A DNA stretch of 27,174 nucleotides. It comes from CBDUEV01 sp965366365. GTDB taxonomy: Bacteria > Actinomycetota > Acidimicrobiia > Spongiisociales > JAENVV01. Below, piece after piece: positions 14,370 to 22,104 of the stretch (position 1 is its first letter; each line of letters starts with the position of its first letter). A model generated the notes under the pieces. That model was given only the letters and a program-made list of their open reading frames with translations. It searched no databases and was not told the DNA's origin. The stretch is from positions 1-27,174 of the forward strand of contig CBDUEV010000037.1 in assembly GCA_965366365.1 (NCBI GenBank), read 5' to 3'. A program made the position numbers and the translations under genes.

Positions 14370-15686
14370 GTGTCCCAACCTGTACAGATCGCCCCCGCTA
14401 CCGGCCGCCTCGGCGTGCTCACGCCCGGGATGGGCGCGGTCGCCACCACCCTCTTCGCCGGCGTCCTGGCGGCCCGCAAAGGCCAAGCGACCCCCATCGG
14501 GTCGCTGACCCAGATGGGTCACATCCGGCTGGGCAAACGCACCGAGGGTAGGTCACCTCTGATACGCGAATTCGTGCCCCTCGCCGAGTTGGGTGACCTC
14601 GTGTTCGGAGGTTGGGATCCCTACTCGGACGACGCCTACGTGGCCGCCATGAAGGCCGGGGTGCTGCAGCCCCACCACCTGGAGGGAGTGGGGGAGGAGC
14701 TCCGGCTCATCCAGCCGATGAAGGCGGCCTTCTCGCACGAGTGGGTGAGCCGCCTCGAAGACGTCGATCACACTCTCGACCTGCCAGGCCACATGGAGAA
14801 GGTCGAGCAACTCGTCGAGGACATCGAATCGTTCCGGGCGGAGAACCAATGCGATCGGCTCGTCATGGTGTGGTGCGGTTCGACAGAGGCCTACCGCCAC
14901 CCGTCGCCGGCGCAGGCCTCCCTGGAGGCGTTCGAGCAGGGACTCAAAGAGAACGATCCGTCCATCGCTCCCAGCCAGCTCTACGCGTACGCGGCCTTGA
15001 TCACGGGAACTCCGTTCGTGAACGGTGCCCCGAACCTCACGGTGGATGTTCCGGCCATGCTCGAACTGGCAGACCGGCAGGGGGTCCCGATCGCCGGCAA
15101 GGACTACAAGACCGGCCAGACGCTGATCAAGACCATCCTCGCGCCCGGTCTCAAGGCTCGAATGCTGGGGATCAATGGCTGGTTCTCGACCAACATCCTC
15201 GGCAATCGCGACGGCGAGGTTCTCGACGACCCCGAGAACTTCCGCTCGAAGGAGGTCTCCAAGCTGGGCGTGTTGGAGACGATTCTCGAACCCGAGAAAT
15301 ACCCCGACTTGTACGGCGACATGTATCACAAGGTGCGCATCAACTACTACCCGCCCCGTCGTGACGACAAGGAGGGCTGGGACAACATCGACATCTTCGG
15401 ATGGATGGGCTATCCGATGCAGCTCAAGGTGGACTTCCTGTGCAAGGACTCCATCCTGGCTGCCCCCTTGGTGCTCGACCTGGCCCTGTTCATGGACCTT
15501 GCCGCCCGCGCCGGGCAGAAGGGCATCCAGGAGTGGCTGTCGTTCTATTTCAAGAGCCCCCAGGTAGCCGAAGGGCTGTATCCCGAGAACGATCTGTTCA
15601 TCCAGCTCAAGAAACTCAAGAACACGCTGCGGTATTGGATGGGTGAAGAGCTCATCACCCACCTCGGCACGGAGTACTACGAGTAG
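14370..15686 (+). CDS. ino1: Inositol-3-phosphate synthase (myo-inositol-1-phosphate synthase)
   Basis: A 438-residue NAD-dependent cyclase that converts glucose-6-phosphate to inositol-3-phosphate, the first step to inositol lipids and, in many actinobacteria, mycothiol. Evidence: the NAD-binding TPGMGAVATTLFAG near the N-terminus; GGWDPYSDDAYVAA; VMVWCGSTEAYR; GTPFVNGAPN; DYKTGQTLIKT; and the signature GWFSTNILGNRDGEVL with FRSKEVSKL, matching the conserved INO1 N-x-x-G-N-x-D-G and FRSKE motifs. Catalytic-lysine regions KTGQT and KVDFLCKDS are present. Length is longer than the Mtb enzyme (about 367) and nearer the other bacterial and archaeal group. GTG 14370 is preferred; an in-frame GTG at 14331 is possible. 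No mycothiol gene is in the window. Confidence 0.92.
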   Translation: MSQPVQIAPATGRLGVLTPGMGAVATTLFAGVLAARKGQATPIGSLTQMGHIRLGKRTEGRSPLIREFVPLAELGDLVFGGWDPYSDDAYVAAMKAGVLQPHHLEGVGEELRLIQPMKAAFSHEWVSRLEDVDHTLDLPGHMEKVEQLVEDIESFRAENQCDRLVMVWCGSTEAYRHPSPAQASLEAFEQGLKENDPSIAPSQLYAYAALITGTPFVNGAPNLTVDVPAMLELADRQGVPIAGKDYKTGQTLIKTILAPGLKARMLGINGWFSTNILGNRDGEVLDDPENFRSKEVSKLGVLETILEPEKYPDLYGDMYHKVRINYYPPRRDDKEGWDNIDIFGWMGYPMQLKVDFLCKDSILAAPLVLDLALFMDLAARAGQKGIQEWLSFYFKSPQVAEGLYPENDLFIQLKKLKNTLRYWMGEELITHLGTEYYE

Positions 15687-15706
15687 CGGACGACACCAAC
15701 CCTGGC

Positions 15707-15755
15707 GTCGAGTGTGCCTACGTGCGTCGTGGGGACGCTTGGAGGCACACTCGAC
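15707..15755. terminator. Long bidirectional hairpin between converging genes
   Basis: GTCGAGTGTGCCT (15707-15719) is perfectly complementary to AGGCACACTCGAC (15743-15755), a 13-bp stem. Inside the 23-nt loop, GCGTC (15724-15728) pairs with GACGC (15734-15738). It lies between the stops of the inositol-phosphate synthase and the SRAP gene and would terminate both. There is no T-run on either side. Confidence 0.65.
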
Positions 15756-15765
15756 CATCGGGGAC

Positions 15766-16431
15766 CTAGACCGGGTCCAACAACCTCGGGTCGTTGTTTC
15801 GGACGGAGTTGACCATCGTCGAGACCTTGCGGTCCGAGAACCCGCCCACCTGGTTGGCGTCGAGGATCGCCAAGATGGTGTTCGGGTCATCGAGATTCCG
15901 GTCCAACCAGTCGTCCCACAGGTCCGGTTGCAGCGAAACAGGCATGCGATCGTGGACATCCTCGATCTCGGGCGCCGCGCTCGTGGTGAGGATCGCACAG
16001 GTCGTCAGTTTCTCCTGCGTTTCGGGATCCTTCCAGATGGTCCAGATCCCCGCGAACGCCATGGGGCGGTCCTCCAGAGAGATGAAATGCGGCTGCTTTG
16101 AGCCGTCCTCGAGCCGCTCCCACTCATAGAAACCGTCGGCAGGGATCAGACATCGGCGCCTGGCGAACGACGTCCGGAACGCCGGCTTGTCGGCTACCGT
16201 CTCGGCCCGGGCGTTGATGTGGATGGTCCGTCGGTCCTTCGAATAGTGCGGGATCAACCCCCACTTGAAGGTCCCGAGAAGACGCTCGCCCTCGTGCTCT
16301 GCCACCGAATAGATCGGGTCGGTCGGGGCGACGTTGTATGACGGTGCCAAGCCCTCCGTCTTGATCACATCGATGGCGAAATGTTCGTCATAGAACTGAA
16401 CATCTTGGGCGAGCACGAACCGACCACACAT
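15766..16431 (-). CDS. SOS response-associated peptidase (SRAP, YedK/HMCES-like)
   Basis: A 221-residue SRAP protein that forms a covalent thiazolidine link to abasic sites in single-stranded DNA, shielding them during replication. The start ATG 16431 gives Met-Cys-Gly-Arg-Phe, so Met removal exposes the catalytic Cys2; a GTG one codon upstream would spoil this. Other active-site elements are HINARAETV (Asn), GFYEWERL (Glu) and EIEDVHDRMPV (His). It is preceded by a TACTGT box rather than a ribosome site and faces the inositol-phosphate synthase gene across a large hairpin. No SOS box is evident. Confidence 0.94.
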   Translation of the reverse strand: MCGRFVLAQDVQFYDEHFAIDVIKTEGLAPSYNVAPTDPIYSVAEHEGERLLGTFKWGLIPHYSKDRRTIHINARAETVADKPAFRTSFARRRCLIPADGFYEWERLEDGSKQPHFISLEDRPMAFAGIWTIWKDPETQEKLTTCAILTTSAAPEIEDVHDRMPVSLQPDLWDDWLDRNLDDPNTILAILDANQVGGFSDRKVSTMVNSVRNNDPRLLDPV

Positions 16432-16438
16432 CACGCAG

Positions 16439-16444
16439 ACAGTA
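16439..16444 (-). promoter_or_regulatory. -10 box (TACTGT) for the SRAP gene
   Basis: On the minus strand TACTGT is followed by 7 nt and ATG 16431, consistent with a leaderless transcript that begins at or one base before the ATG. Confidence 0.52.
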
Positions 16445-16489
16445 GCGCCACCGCGACTCGAGCCGAGGCTGGTGCCGCCCTCTGCCGGG

Positions 16490-17347
16490 TCAGGTCTGAC
16501 GGAGGTTGCGGTCGAGGAAGTCGAGGATGGTCCCCACGTACGGCTCGAAAGGGGCCAGGTCGCTGTGAGCGCCGCCTGGCACCACGAGGGTCTCGGCGTC
16601 CGGGTGGGCGGCCATCAGGTCGTAGAGGTCGGCGAGTGGAACGACTTCGTCGGCGTCGCCGTGGACGAGCAGCAGGGGAACCCTGACCAAACCGACTCGA
16701 TTTCGAGGTGCGAAATCCTCGAACCGGTATCCGATGGTTCGCTGCACAGCCAGGAGAATCAGGTTCAGCACCGGCGCAGGAAAGCGTGCCAACTGCTGGC
16801 GCATCATCTCGCCTGGGTGGGCGAAGGAAGACACCGCCACTACTGCGTCCAGGCCTTCGCCCCGAGAGGCGGCCAGGATGGCGGCTCCGGCCCCCACCGA
16901 ATGGCCGATGACCCCGACCGAGGTGACACACGGGTGAGAACGCAGCCACGCCTCGGCCACCTCCAGGTCCTCGGCGAAACGGGGCATCGAGACGAAGCTG
17001 TCGTGTTCGGAGAGCCCGTGGTTGCGTGCGTCCAGGAAGAGCGCATGGAATCCGGCCTCGTGGAGGTGGCGGGCGAGCGGCAACATGAGAGCGGAATTGG
17101 CCCCCCATCCGTGGAGCACGATGACCGCAGGCGCCTCGCCTTCGTTCGGAATGTACCAACCATGCAGTCGGGTTCCGTTGATGCTTTCGAGCCACACCTG
17201 CTCCTCGGGCAGCCCGAGATCCACGGGAGTCAGGCTGACGGAGCGTTGGGGAGGGGCGAATGCCCTCCTGAAAGCCTTGGGGCCCGCGACGAGCGCGCCC
17301 GCCGCCAATCCGATCGGTACCCAGAGCCAGTGCTTCGACATTCCCAT
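16490..17347 (-). CDS. Alpha/beta hydrolase, membrane-anchored
   Basis: A 285-residue alpha/beta-hydrolase. An N-terminal hydrophobic segment (KHWLWVPIGLAAGALVAG) is probably a signal anchor. The oxyanion region is VLHGWGAN, the nucleophile elbow GHSVGAG (Ser150), the acid HGDADEVVP and the histidine GGAHSDL, a complete triad. The closest general type is the dienelactone-hydrolase/BAAT-like serine hydrolase (esterase or acyl hydrolase); the substrate is unknown. Starts GTG 17353, ATG 17347 and ATG 17341 are all in frame; 17347 is chosen as a compromise. The gap to the SRAP gene is about 58 bp with its own promoter in between. Confidence 0.83.
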   Translation of the reverse strand: MGMSKHWLWVPIGLAAGALVAGPKAFRRAFAPPQRSVSLTPVDLGLPEEQVWLESINGTRLHGWYIPNEGEAPAVIVLHGWGANSALMLPLARHLHEAGFHALFLDARNHGLSEHDSFVSMPRFAEDLEVAEAWLRSHPCVTSVGVIGHSVGAGAAILAASRGEGLDAVVAVSSFAHPGEMMRQQLARFPAPVLNLILLAVQRTIGYRFEDFAPRNRVGLVRVPLLLVHGDADEVVPLADLYDLMAAHPDAETLVVPGGAHSDLAPFEPYVGTILDFLDRNLRQT

Positions 17348-17362
17348 CCTCACGACCCGCGA

Positions 17363-17368
17363 ACGCTA
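17363..17368 (-). promoter_or_regulatory. -10 box (TAGCGT) for the alpha/beta hydrolase gene
   Basis: TAGCGT on the minus strand lies 9 nt before GTG 17353, giving a start near 17356 and almost no leader. The same hexamer serves the ABC ATPase gene on the other strand at 17723. Confidence 0.42.
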
Positions 17369-17425
17369 GCCGCGCCGCTGCCCTCCACCGACGGAGAACC
17401 TCGCCCGCATGACTAGTCAACGGGT

Positions 17426-17725
17426 GTGAAAGAAGAAGGCTCCTGTGGCCGCGGCTCGCCTGTGCCGATATTCGAAGAGAAGACCCGAGAAGGAATGATG
17501 AACACGCAAGGTTGGTCGAACAGGTGGCAGGATCACCTCCACACCTTTCAAGTCAAGGACAGCTACGCAGGGATCACCCGGTCCGTTTGTGGGGTGTGTT
17601 CCGTGGTGAGCATTGGTCCATCTGACGAACCTGTCGTCCGGGTTTCTCAACCGCAGCCTCGTCCGGTCGCTGGAGCCCACAGCCTGTGGGGTGGCGTACG
17701 GCTCGCCAGTCAGGTGTCCGGCTAG
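17426..17725 (+). CDS. Uncertain small hypothetical protein
   Basis: A 99-codon frame in the 381-bp gap between the hydrolase and ABC ATPase genes; I do not recognise it. From GTG 17426 it reads KEEGSCGRGSPVPIFEEKTR and later WSNRWQDHLHTFQVKD and RSVCGVCSVVS, with a Cys-x2-Cys pair and a Pro/Gln/Arg-rich tail. Points in favour: TAGTCA is exactly 6 nt before the GTG, close to the local leaderless pattern but lacking the final T; the stop is only 9 nt before the ABC gene. Points against: third-position GC is lower than in neighbours, and its stop overlaps the ABC promoter. A shorter start at ATG 17498 is possible. The stretch could equally be untranslated leader or an unknown RNA. Confidence 0.3.
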   Translation: MKEEGSCGRGSPVPIFEEKTREGMMNTQGWSNRWQDHLHTFQVKDSYAGITRSVCGVCSVVSIGPSDEPVVRVSQPQPRPVAGAHSLWGGVRLASQVSG

Positions 17726-17728
17726 CGT
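17723..17728 (+). promoter_or_regulatory. -10 box (TAGCGT) for the ABC transporter operon, leaderless
   Basis: TAGCGT is followed by exactly 6 nt (ATCGGA) and ATG 17735. No Shine-Dalgarno site is present before the ATG. Confidence 0.58.
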
Positions 17729-17734
17729 ATCGGA

Positions 17735-18499
17735 ATGCACGCAGCGGTGGAGTACCGAGGACTGTCGAAACGCTTCGGGTCCACCGTGGCGGTCGACCAC
17801 CTCACCGGTTCCATTCCCTCAGGCGAGTTTTTCGGGATTTGTGGCCCGAACGGAGCCGGCAAGACCACCCTCCTCCGGTTGACCACGGGGCTCCTCGAAC
17901 CGGACAGTGGGTTCGTCGCCGTGGCGGGTATCTCCGTGTGGGACGATCCCGTCGCTGCCAAGGCTCGCTTCGGCGTCGTGCCCGACAACCCGCGGATGTT
18001 CCCCCGGCTCACCGGACGAGAGCTCCTCGAATTCAACGGGGCCTTCCGCTCGATGGAGCCACGGGTGGTTCGGGAGCGCTCCGAGGAGCTTCTGGGAGTA
18101 CTCGGCCTCAGTGCCGACGCCGACACGCTGGTTGCCGACTACAGCCTCGGCATGACGAAGAAGGTGGCCATCGCCGCTGCACTCCTGCACGATCCGCGCG
18201 TGCTCTTCCTGGATGAGCCGTTCGCGGGAATCGACCCTGTCTCCCGTCAGGTGCTCGAAACGATTCTGAAACGGTTCGCGGCTGCCGGCGGCACCGTGGT
18301 CTTCTCGGATCATGCCATGGACGTCGTCGAACGGCTCTGCAGCCAGATCATGATCATCGACCATGGTGGGGTCCTGGCGTCCGGCGTCACCGCCGAGGTG
18401 ACCAGGGGTCGGCGGCTCCAAGACGTGTTCGTCGAGCTCATCGGCGGGGGCGACGCAGGGGACGAAGGATTGACGTGGTTGGGCACTTCGTCAGGCTGA
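17735..18499 (+). CDS. ABC transporter ATP-binding protein (ABC-2 type)
   Basis: A 254-residue ATPase subunit. Walker A is GPNGAGKTT (37-45); the signature is the ABC-2 variant YSLGMTKKVAIA; Walker B is VLFLDEPFAGID; the H-loop histidine is in VVFSDHAMDVVE. It lies in the cytosol and powers the membrane subunit encoded by the next gene, which overlaps it by 25 bp. ABC-2 pairs of this kind usually export drugs, lipids or polysaccharides; the cargo cannot be told. The last 15 or so residues are poorly conserved-looking and encode the start region of the permease in another frame. Confidence 0.93.
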   Translation: MHAAVEYRGLSKRFGSTVAVDHLTGSIPSGEFFGICGPNGAGKTTLLRLTTGLLEPDSGFVAVAGISVWDDPVAAKARFGVVPDNPRMFPRLTGRELLEFNGAFRSMEPRVVRERSEELLGVLGLSADADTLVADYSLGMTKKVAIAAALLHDPRVLFLDEPFAGIDPVSRQVLETILKRFAAAGGTVVFSDHAMDVVERLCSQIMIIDHGGVLASGVTAEVTRGRRLQDVFVELIGGGDAGDEGLTWLGTSSG

Positions 18500-20061
18500 A
18501 GGCCCGCATCCTCCGCAACCGGTTACGCGGCGACACGGCGTGGGGCGTGGTGATGTTCGTCTTGGTGTGGTTTGCCGCCGTCCTGGGTGGGTTGTCCCTC
18601 GGCGGCCTCCTTGCGTCGATCGGCCACACGGCGAGTGCTCCGGAGGCGATTCCGATCGTCTTTGTCGTCGTATTCGTAGGTTGGGTAGTCGGACCTGTCG
18701 TCCTCGCCTCCGTCGAGCAAACGCTGGTGACGGAGCACTTCGAGCTGCTCCCGGTTCGACCGTTTCAGATGGCGACCGGGATGGTGGCGGCAGCATTGCT
18801 GGGCCCGGCCGCGGTGGCGACCTTCCTGGTGTTTTCCATCGGTGCCGTGGGAGGGTACGCAACAGGGCCCGGCTCGGCGGTCGTTCTCCTCGCCGTTGCG
18901 GTGATCGGCACCCTGCAATGCATCGTCGTCGCACGAGTGGTCACCACCTCTCTCTCGAATCTCCTGCAGGGGAACAGCGCCCGTCAGGTGATCTCGATGG
19001 TCATCATGGCGGTTGTCTTTCTGCCTGGCGTGGCTGGTGCCTTGTTCGCCAACACGATGGCGAACAACGGGACAGGGGCTCTCGTCGTCCCGAGTTGGGT
19101 TGCGTGGGGATACCTCCTTCCGCCGGCCGGCTTGGGTCGGGCGGCAGTGGTCATCGCCGAGGGCCGAGGCTGGTGGGAGGCGCTGGGTTCGGTGGCCTAC
19201 GGCTTGGCCTGGCTGACGCTGCTGGCCTGGGTATGGGGACGAGGACTCCTCAGGAGCCAGATCGAAGCCCCTCGCTCGGGCAGGAAGGTCAGGACCAGGT
19301 CGATCCAACCCCGCTTTCTGCCGCTTCCCGCCGGGCCGGTGGGAGCCGTCGCCGCCAAGGAGTTGGCGGTGATGCGGCGCGACCCGCGCGTGCGAATGCA
19401 GCTCGGTGGAGCTCTCATGGCGCTGGTCATCATGTTCCTCATCACCCTTGTCGAGCCGGGCGAACTCTTCTCGCTCTATCTGCCCTTCGCGGCGATCCTG
19501 GGAGGTTTCGTGGTGGGGACCAGCTTCGACTTCAATCTGTTCGGCCTCGACGGAGGATCGTTCTGGGCGTACGCGGTCGGTTCGAGCGAACCCCGCAATC
19601 TTCTGGCGGGCAAGCACCTGGCCTGGGGGCTGCTCGCCGGGTTCACGGCACTGGTCGCCGCGTTGGCCGGGTCGCTGGTCGGAGGATCGTTCGCCTTCTT
19701 CGGACCTGCCGTTCTCACCGCCTGGGCCCTCGTGCTGGTCTGGGGGGCGGTGGGGAGCTTCGCTTCCATCTGGGGTGCTTTCGCCTTGCCGGAAGACAGC
19801 CTGTACACCAACCGGCACATGTCCGGCCGCGTTGCCATTCTGGCTCTTCTGTCCCTGGTGATTGCCGGCCTGGTCAGTACACCGCCGGTGGCACTGGTGG
19901 CCGTGGCGATCTGGAACGCGGGGGTGGTCGGCGGTTGGCTGGCAGGCCTCGGAGCGCTCGGATACGGAGTGGCGGCGATGGCCGTCGGCATCCGCCTGGG
20001 GAGTGACCTCCTCGCCGAGCACATGCCCCGCCTCGTGGCGACGCTCGACCTGGAAGTGTGA
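18475..20061 (+). CDS. ABC transporter permease, about 12 membrane segments
   Basis: A 528-residue integral membrane protein with about twelve hydrophobic segments in two halves of six, separated by a basic cytosolic stretch (about residues 255-295, with RSGRKVRTRS and RRDPRVRMQ). Start GTG 18475 has GAAGGA 5 nt upstream and overlaps the ATPase gene by 25 bp, so the two are co-translated. Size and layout fit a fused or large ABC-2 type permease. I see no substrate-specific domain. Its stop lies 6 nt from that of the converging propeller-SLH gene, without an obvious terminator. Confidence 0.85.
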   Translation: MVGHFVRLKARILRNRLRGDTAWGVVMFVLVWFAAVLGGLSLGGLLASIGHTASAPEAIPIVFVVVFVGWVVGPVVLASVEQTLVTEHFELLPVRPFQMATGMVAAALLGPAAVATFLVFSIGAVGGYATGPGSAVVLLAVAVIGTLQCIVVARVVTTSLSNLLQGNSARQVISMVIMAVVFLPGVAGALFANTMANNGTGALVVPSWVAWGYLLPPAGLGRAAVVIAEGRGWWEALGSVAYGLAWLTLLAWVWGRGLLRSQIEAPRSGRKVRTRSIQPRFLPLPAGPVGAVAAKELAVMRRDPRVRMQLGGALMALVIMFLITLVEPGELFSLYLPFAAILGGFVVGTSFDFNLFGLDGGSFWAYAVGSSEPRNLLAGKHLAWGLLAGFTALVAALAGSLVGGSFAFFGPAVLTAWALVLVWGAVGSFASIWGAFALPEDSLYTNRHMSGRVAILALLSLVIAGLVSTPPVALVAVAIWNAGVVGGWLAGLGALGYGVAAMAVGIRLGSDLLAEHMPRLVATLDLEV

Positions 20062-20067
20062 GAAGGC

Positions 20068-21882
20068 CTAGTCCCCGGTCGCTCGATGAAGGAAGGCTGC
20101 CATCTGTCCGCGGGTGACGTCGAGGTCGGGGCAGTACTTGGTGTTGAGGGGTGGGTTGCAGCCCTTGGTGACTCCTGCGGCTGCGAGTGTGTCGATGTCG
20201 TCTTCGAAGATGGAGGTGTCGTCGTCGGTGAAGTGGTCGCCGCCTCCGTTGTCGGTGTACTGGAGGGCGCGGACGAGGAAGGCTGCCATCTGTCCGCGGG
20301 TGACGTCGAGGTCGGGGCAGTACTTGGTGTTGAGGGGTGGGTTGCAGCCCTTGGTGACTCCTGCGGCTGCGAGTGTGTCGATGTCGTCTTCGAAGATGGA
20401 GGTGTCGTCGTCGGTGAAGTGGTCGCCGCCTCCGTTGTCGGTGTACTGGAGGGCGCGGACGAGGAAGGCTGCCATCTGTCCGCGGGTGACGTCGAGGTCG
20501 GGGCAGAACCTGGTGTTGAACGGCGGGTTGCAGCCGCGCGTGATCTCTTGTTCGGCCAACCACTCGACATCCTCTGCGAAGAGGTGATCGCCGGGTACGT
20601 CATCGAAGCGCGGAAGGGCGGGATCCTTCCCCAGCCACACCACCGACTGCACGTTCTCCGATGGCGAGTCGGCGGTCCCGAAGACCACCCACCTCGTTCC
20701 GGCACGGTAGACCGTGTCGGCCCGGAGACCGGCGACCGTTTCGTCGGAGCGGAGGGACTCGGGGGGTACCCGGGTCCAGGTCGTGCCGTCCTCGGAAACC
20801 CAGATGGCGGCCATGCTGGTGGCCGGTCCAAACCCGTCGTCGAAGACCACCTCATCGCCGACGACGACGATCAACGACCCATCGTAGGCGACGTCGTGGG
20901 AGAAGGATGAGTCCGTGTCCGCATCGATGGGGAGGGCCGTCGAAGTCCACGAGAGACCGTCCTGCGATGTCCACGCCGTCGGTGCTTCTCCGAGCATGCC
21001 ACGAAAACCGACCATGACGAAACCCCGAGATCCGAGACTGGTGACATCGGTGACAAACGTCCCCGGCCAGCTGGGAAGGCCGTCGGTGGCCTCCGACCAC
21101 GATGTTCCGTCAGCCGACCACCACAACGTCATCAACCCGGGCTCATCAGCGTCGGTGGGGCTTCTCGCCAGGGTCACGAGGCCCTGTTCTCCACTGGCAA
21201 TCCTGGTCAGCTCCGCTGCTTCCTGGCCGGATGGATGGGATGCGGCTACCCATTCCGTACCGTTGGAAGAGGTCCACACGGCAGGCGCGGGGATGCCGGT
21301 GGATGACTGGGCGCCGACGGCCAAGAACCCTGATTCCGTCTTCACCACGGAATTCATCCACGACCCTGTACGGGTGGGGACATCTGCGGTGGTGGGCAGG
21401 GAGACGGTGGCGCCAGAGGTCGGATTCTCCACCGATGTTGCCTCGAGCCACACCCGCCCGTTCTGGGAGGTCCACACGGCCGGTGCGCTCTCCGTCGGAC
21501 CGGCGCTCTTCTGGCCGACGGCGACGAAGCCGGCGTCGTGGCCCACGGCGGCCTGGAGCTGCACTCCTTCCAGCGTGACGACCCCGGTATTCCATGCGAG
21601 GCCGTCCTTCGACCAGCGAATCGTCGTTTCGAATGTCTCCGTGCCCGGCTCCGAGGCCGCCGGCGCGACCGAGACGAAACCAGCCGCGCCGGTCGCCACA
21701 TGGGTCCTCCAGCTCGGTGGGGAATCGATCAGGATCGGAGGCCCCCACTCCAACGATGCAGGCTCCCCTGCGGCCGATGGCGGGACGATCAACACCGCCG
21801 AGGCGAGTGCCAGCGCCGAGATGGGTACCACCCATGCTCGCCGGCGGTGGCTCCGGTTCCTGGTCCGTGGCGCATGTCCCAT
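20068..21882 (-). CDS. Secreted beta-propeller (BNR-like) protein with three SLH-like repeats
   Basis: A 604-residue exported protein. ATG 21882 has GGGAGG 6 nt upstream. The signal peptide is a basic lead (RTRNRSHRRRAW), a hydrophobic core and a cleavage-like PSAAG. Residues about 45-420 hold at least six BNR/Asp-box-like blades, such as VWTSQNGRVW, VWTSSNGTEW, LWWSADGTSW, AWTSQDGLSW and IWVSEDGTTW, predicted to make a beta-propeller. Residues about 425-604 are three S-layer-homology-like units of 62 residues with CNPP...FCP or YCP Cys pairs and the core VTRGQMAAFL. SLH domains anchor proteins to the cell wall, so it is probably surface-bound. No catalytic residues of sialidases are evident; the propeller's ligand is unknown. 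Confidence 0.85.
   Translation of the reverse strand: MGHAPRTRNRSHRRRAWVVPISALALASAVLIVPPSAAGEPASLEWGPPILIDSPPSWRTHVATGAAGFVSVAPAASEPGTETFETTIRWSKDGLAWNTGVVTLEGVQLQAAVGHDAGFVAVGQKSAGPTESAPAVWTSQNGRVWLEATSVENPTSGATVSLPTTADVPTRTGSWMNSVVKTESGFLAVGAQSSTGIPAPAVWTSSNGTEWVAASHPSGQEAAELTRIASGEQGLVTLARSPTDADEPGLMTLWWSADGTSWSEATDGLPSWPGTFVTDVTSLGSRGFVMVGFRGMLGEAPTAWTSQDGLSWTSTALPIDADTDSSFSHDVAYDGSLIVVVGDEVVFDDGFGPATSMAAIWVSEDGTTWTRVPPESLRSDETVAGLRADTVYRAGTRWVVFGTADSPSENVQSVVWLGKDPALPRFDDVPGDHLFAEDVEWLAEQEITRGCNPPFNTRFCPDLDVTRGQMAAFLVRALQYTDNGGGDHFTDDDTSIFEDDIDTLAAAGVTKGCNPPLNTKYCPDLDVTRGQMAAFLVRALQYTDNGGGDHFTDDDTSIFEDDIDTLAAAGVTKGCNPPLNTKYCPDLDVTRGQMAAFLHRATGD
20090..20506. repeat. Perfect 186-bp tandem duplication plus a 45-bp partial copy
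   Basis: Copy one (20090-20275) and copy two (20276-20461) read identically throughout; a third partial copy matches from 20462 to 20506 before diverging. The period of 186 bp equals 62 codons and lies wholly inside the SLH-like region of the propeller protein, so the frame is kept. Identity at every codon position implies recent duplication or gene conversion. Confidence 0.9.
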
Positions 21883-22104
21883 GCTCGACCTCCCGGATAA
21901 TTCGCCCGGGCCGTCGGCTGGACCCCGAGGCGCCAGGCGAGACTCACTAGCCCCATCATGGACGGGCCCGCGCAGGTGGAACAGAGCCGAGTTCCCCAAT
22001 CGCTCACCTGTGCCACCGGACGGGCAGATCTGTCAGCCACCACGGTTCTGCGGGCCGCGCGGAACTCGCCGACGAGCCCGGCGCGCCGAGAAACCAGGGC
22101 TCGG
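21883..22104. other. 222-bp gap upstream of the propeller-SLH gene
   Basis: It holds the GGGAGG ribosome site (21889-21894) of the minus-strand gene. I find no TANNNT box at a convincing distance, and no gene or strong terminator. The promoter of the propeller-SLH gene must lie here or in the end of the DUF1684 gene. Confidence 0.5.

Noticed and set aside
20090..20506. Tandem repeat considered as a CRISPR array
   Set aside because: Units are 186 bp, contiguous without spacers and in frame within a protein-coding gene.
20086..20910. A repetitive Val/Gly/Glu-rich plus-strand frame opposite the SLH units
   Set aside because: Its repeats are only the complement of the duplicated SLH coding units; no signal or start site supports it.
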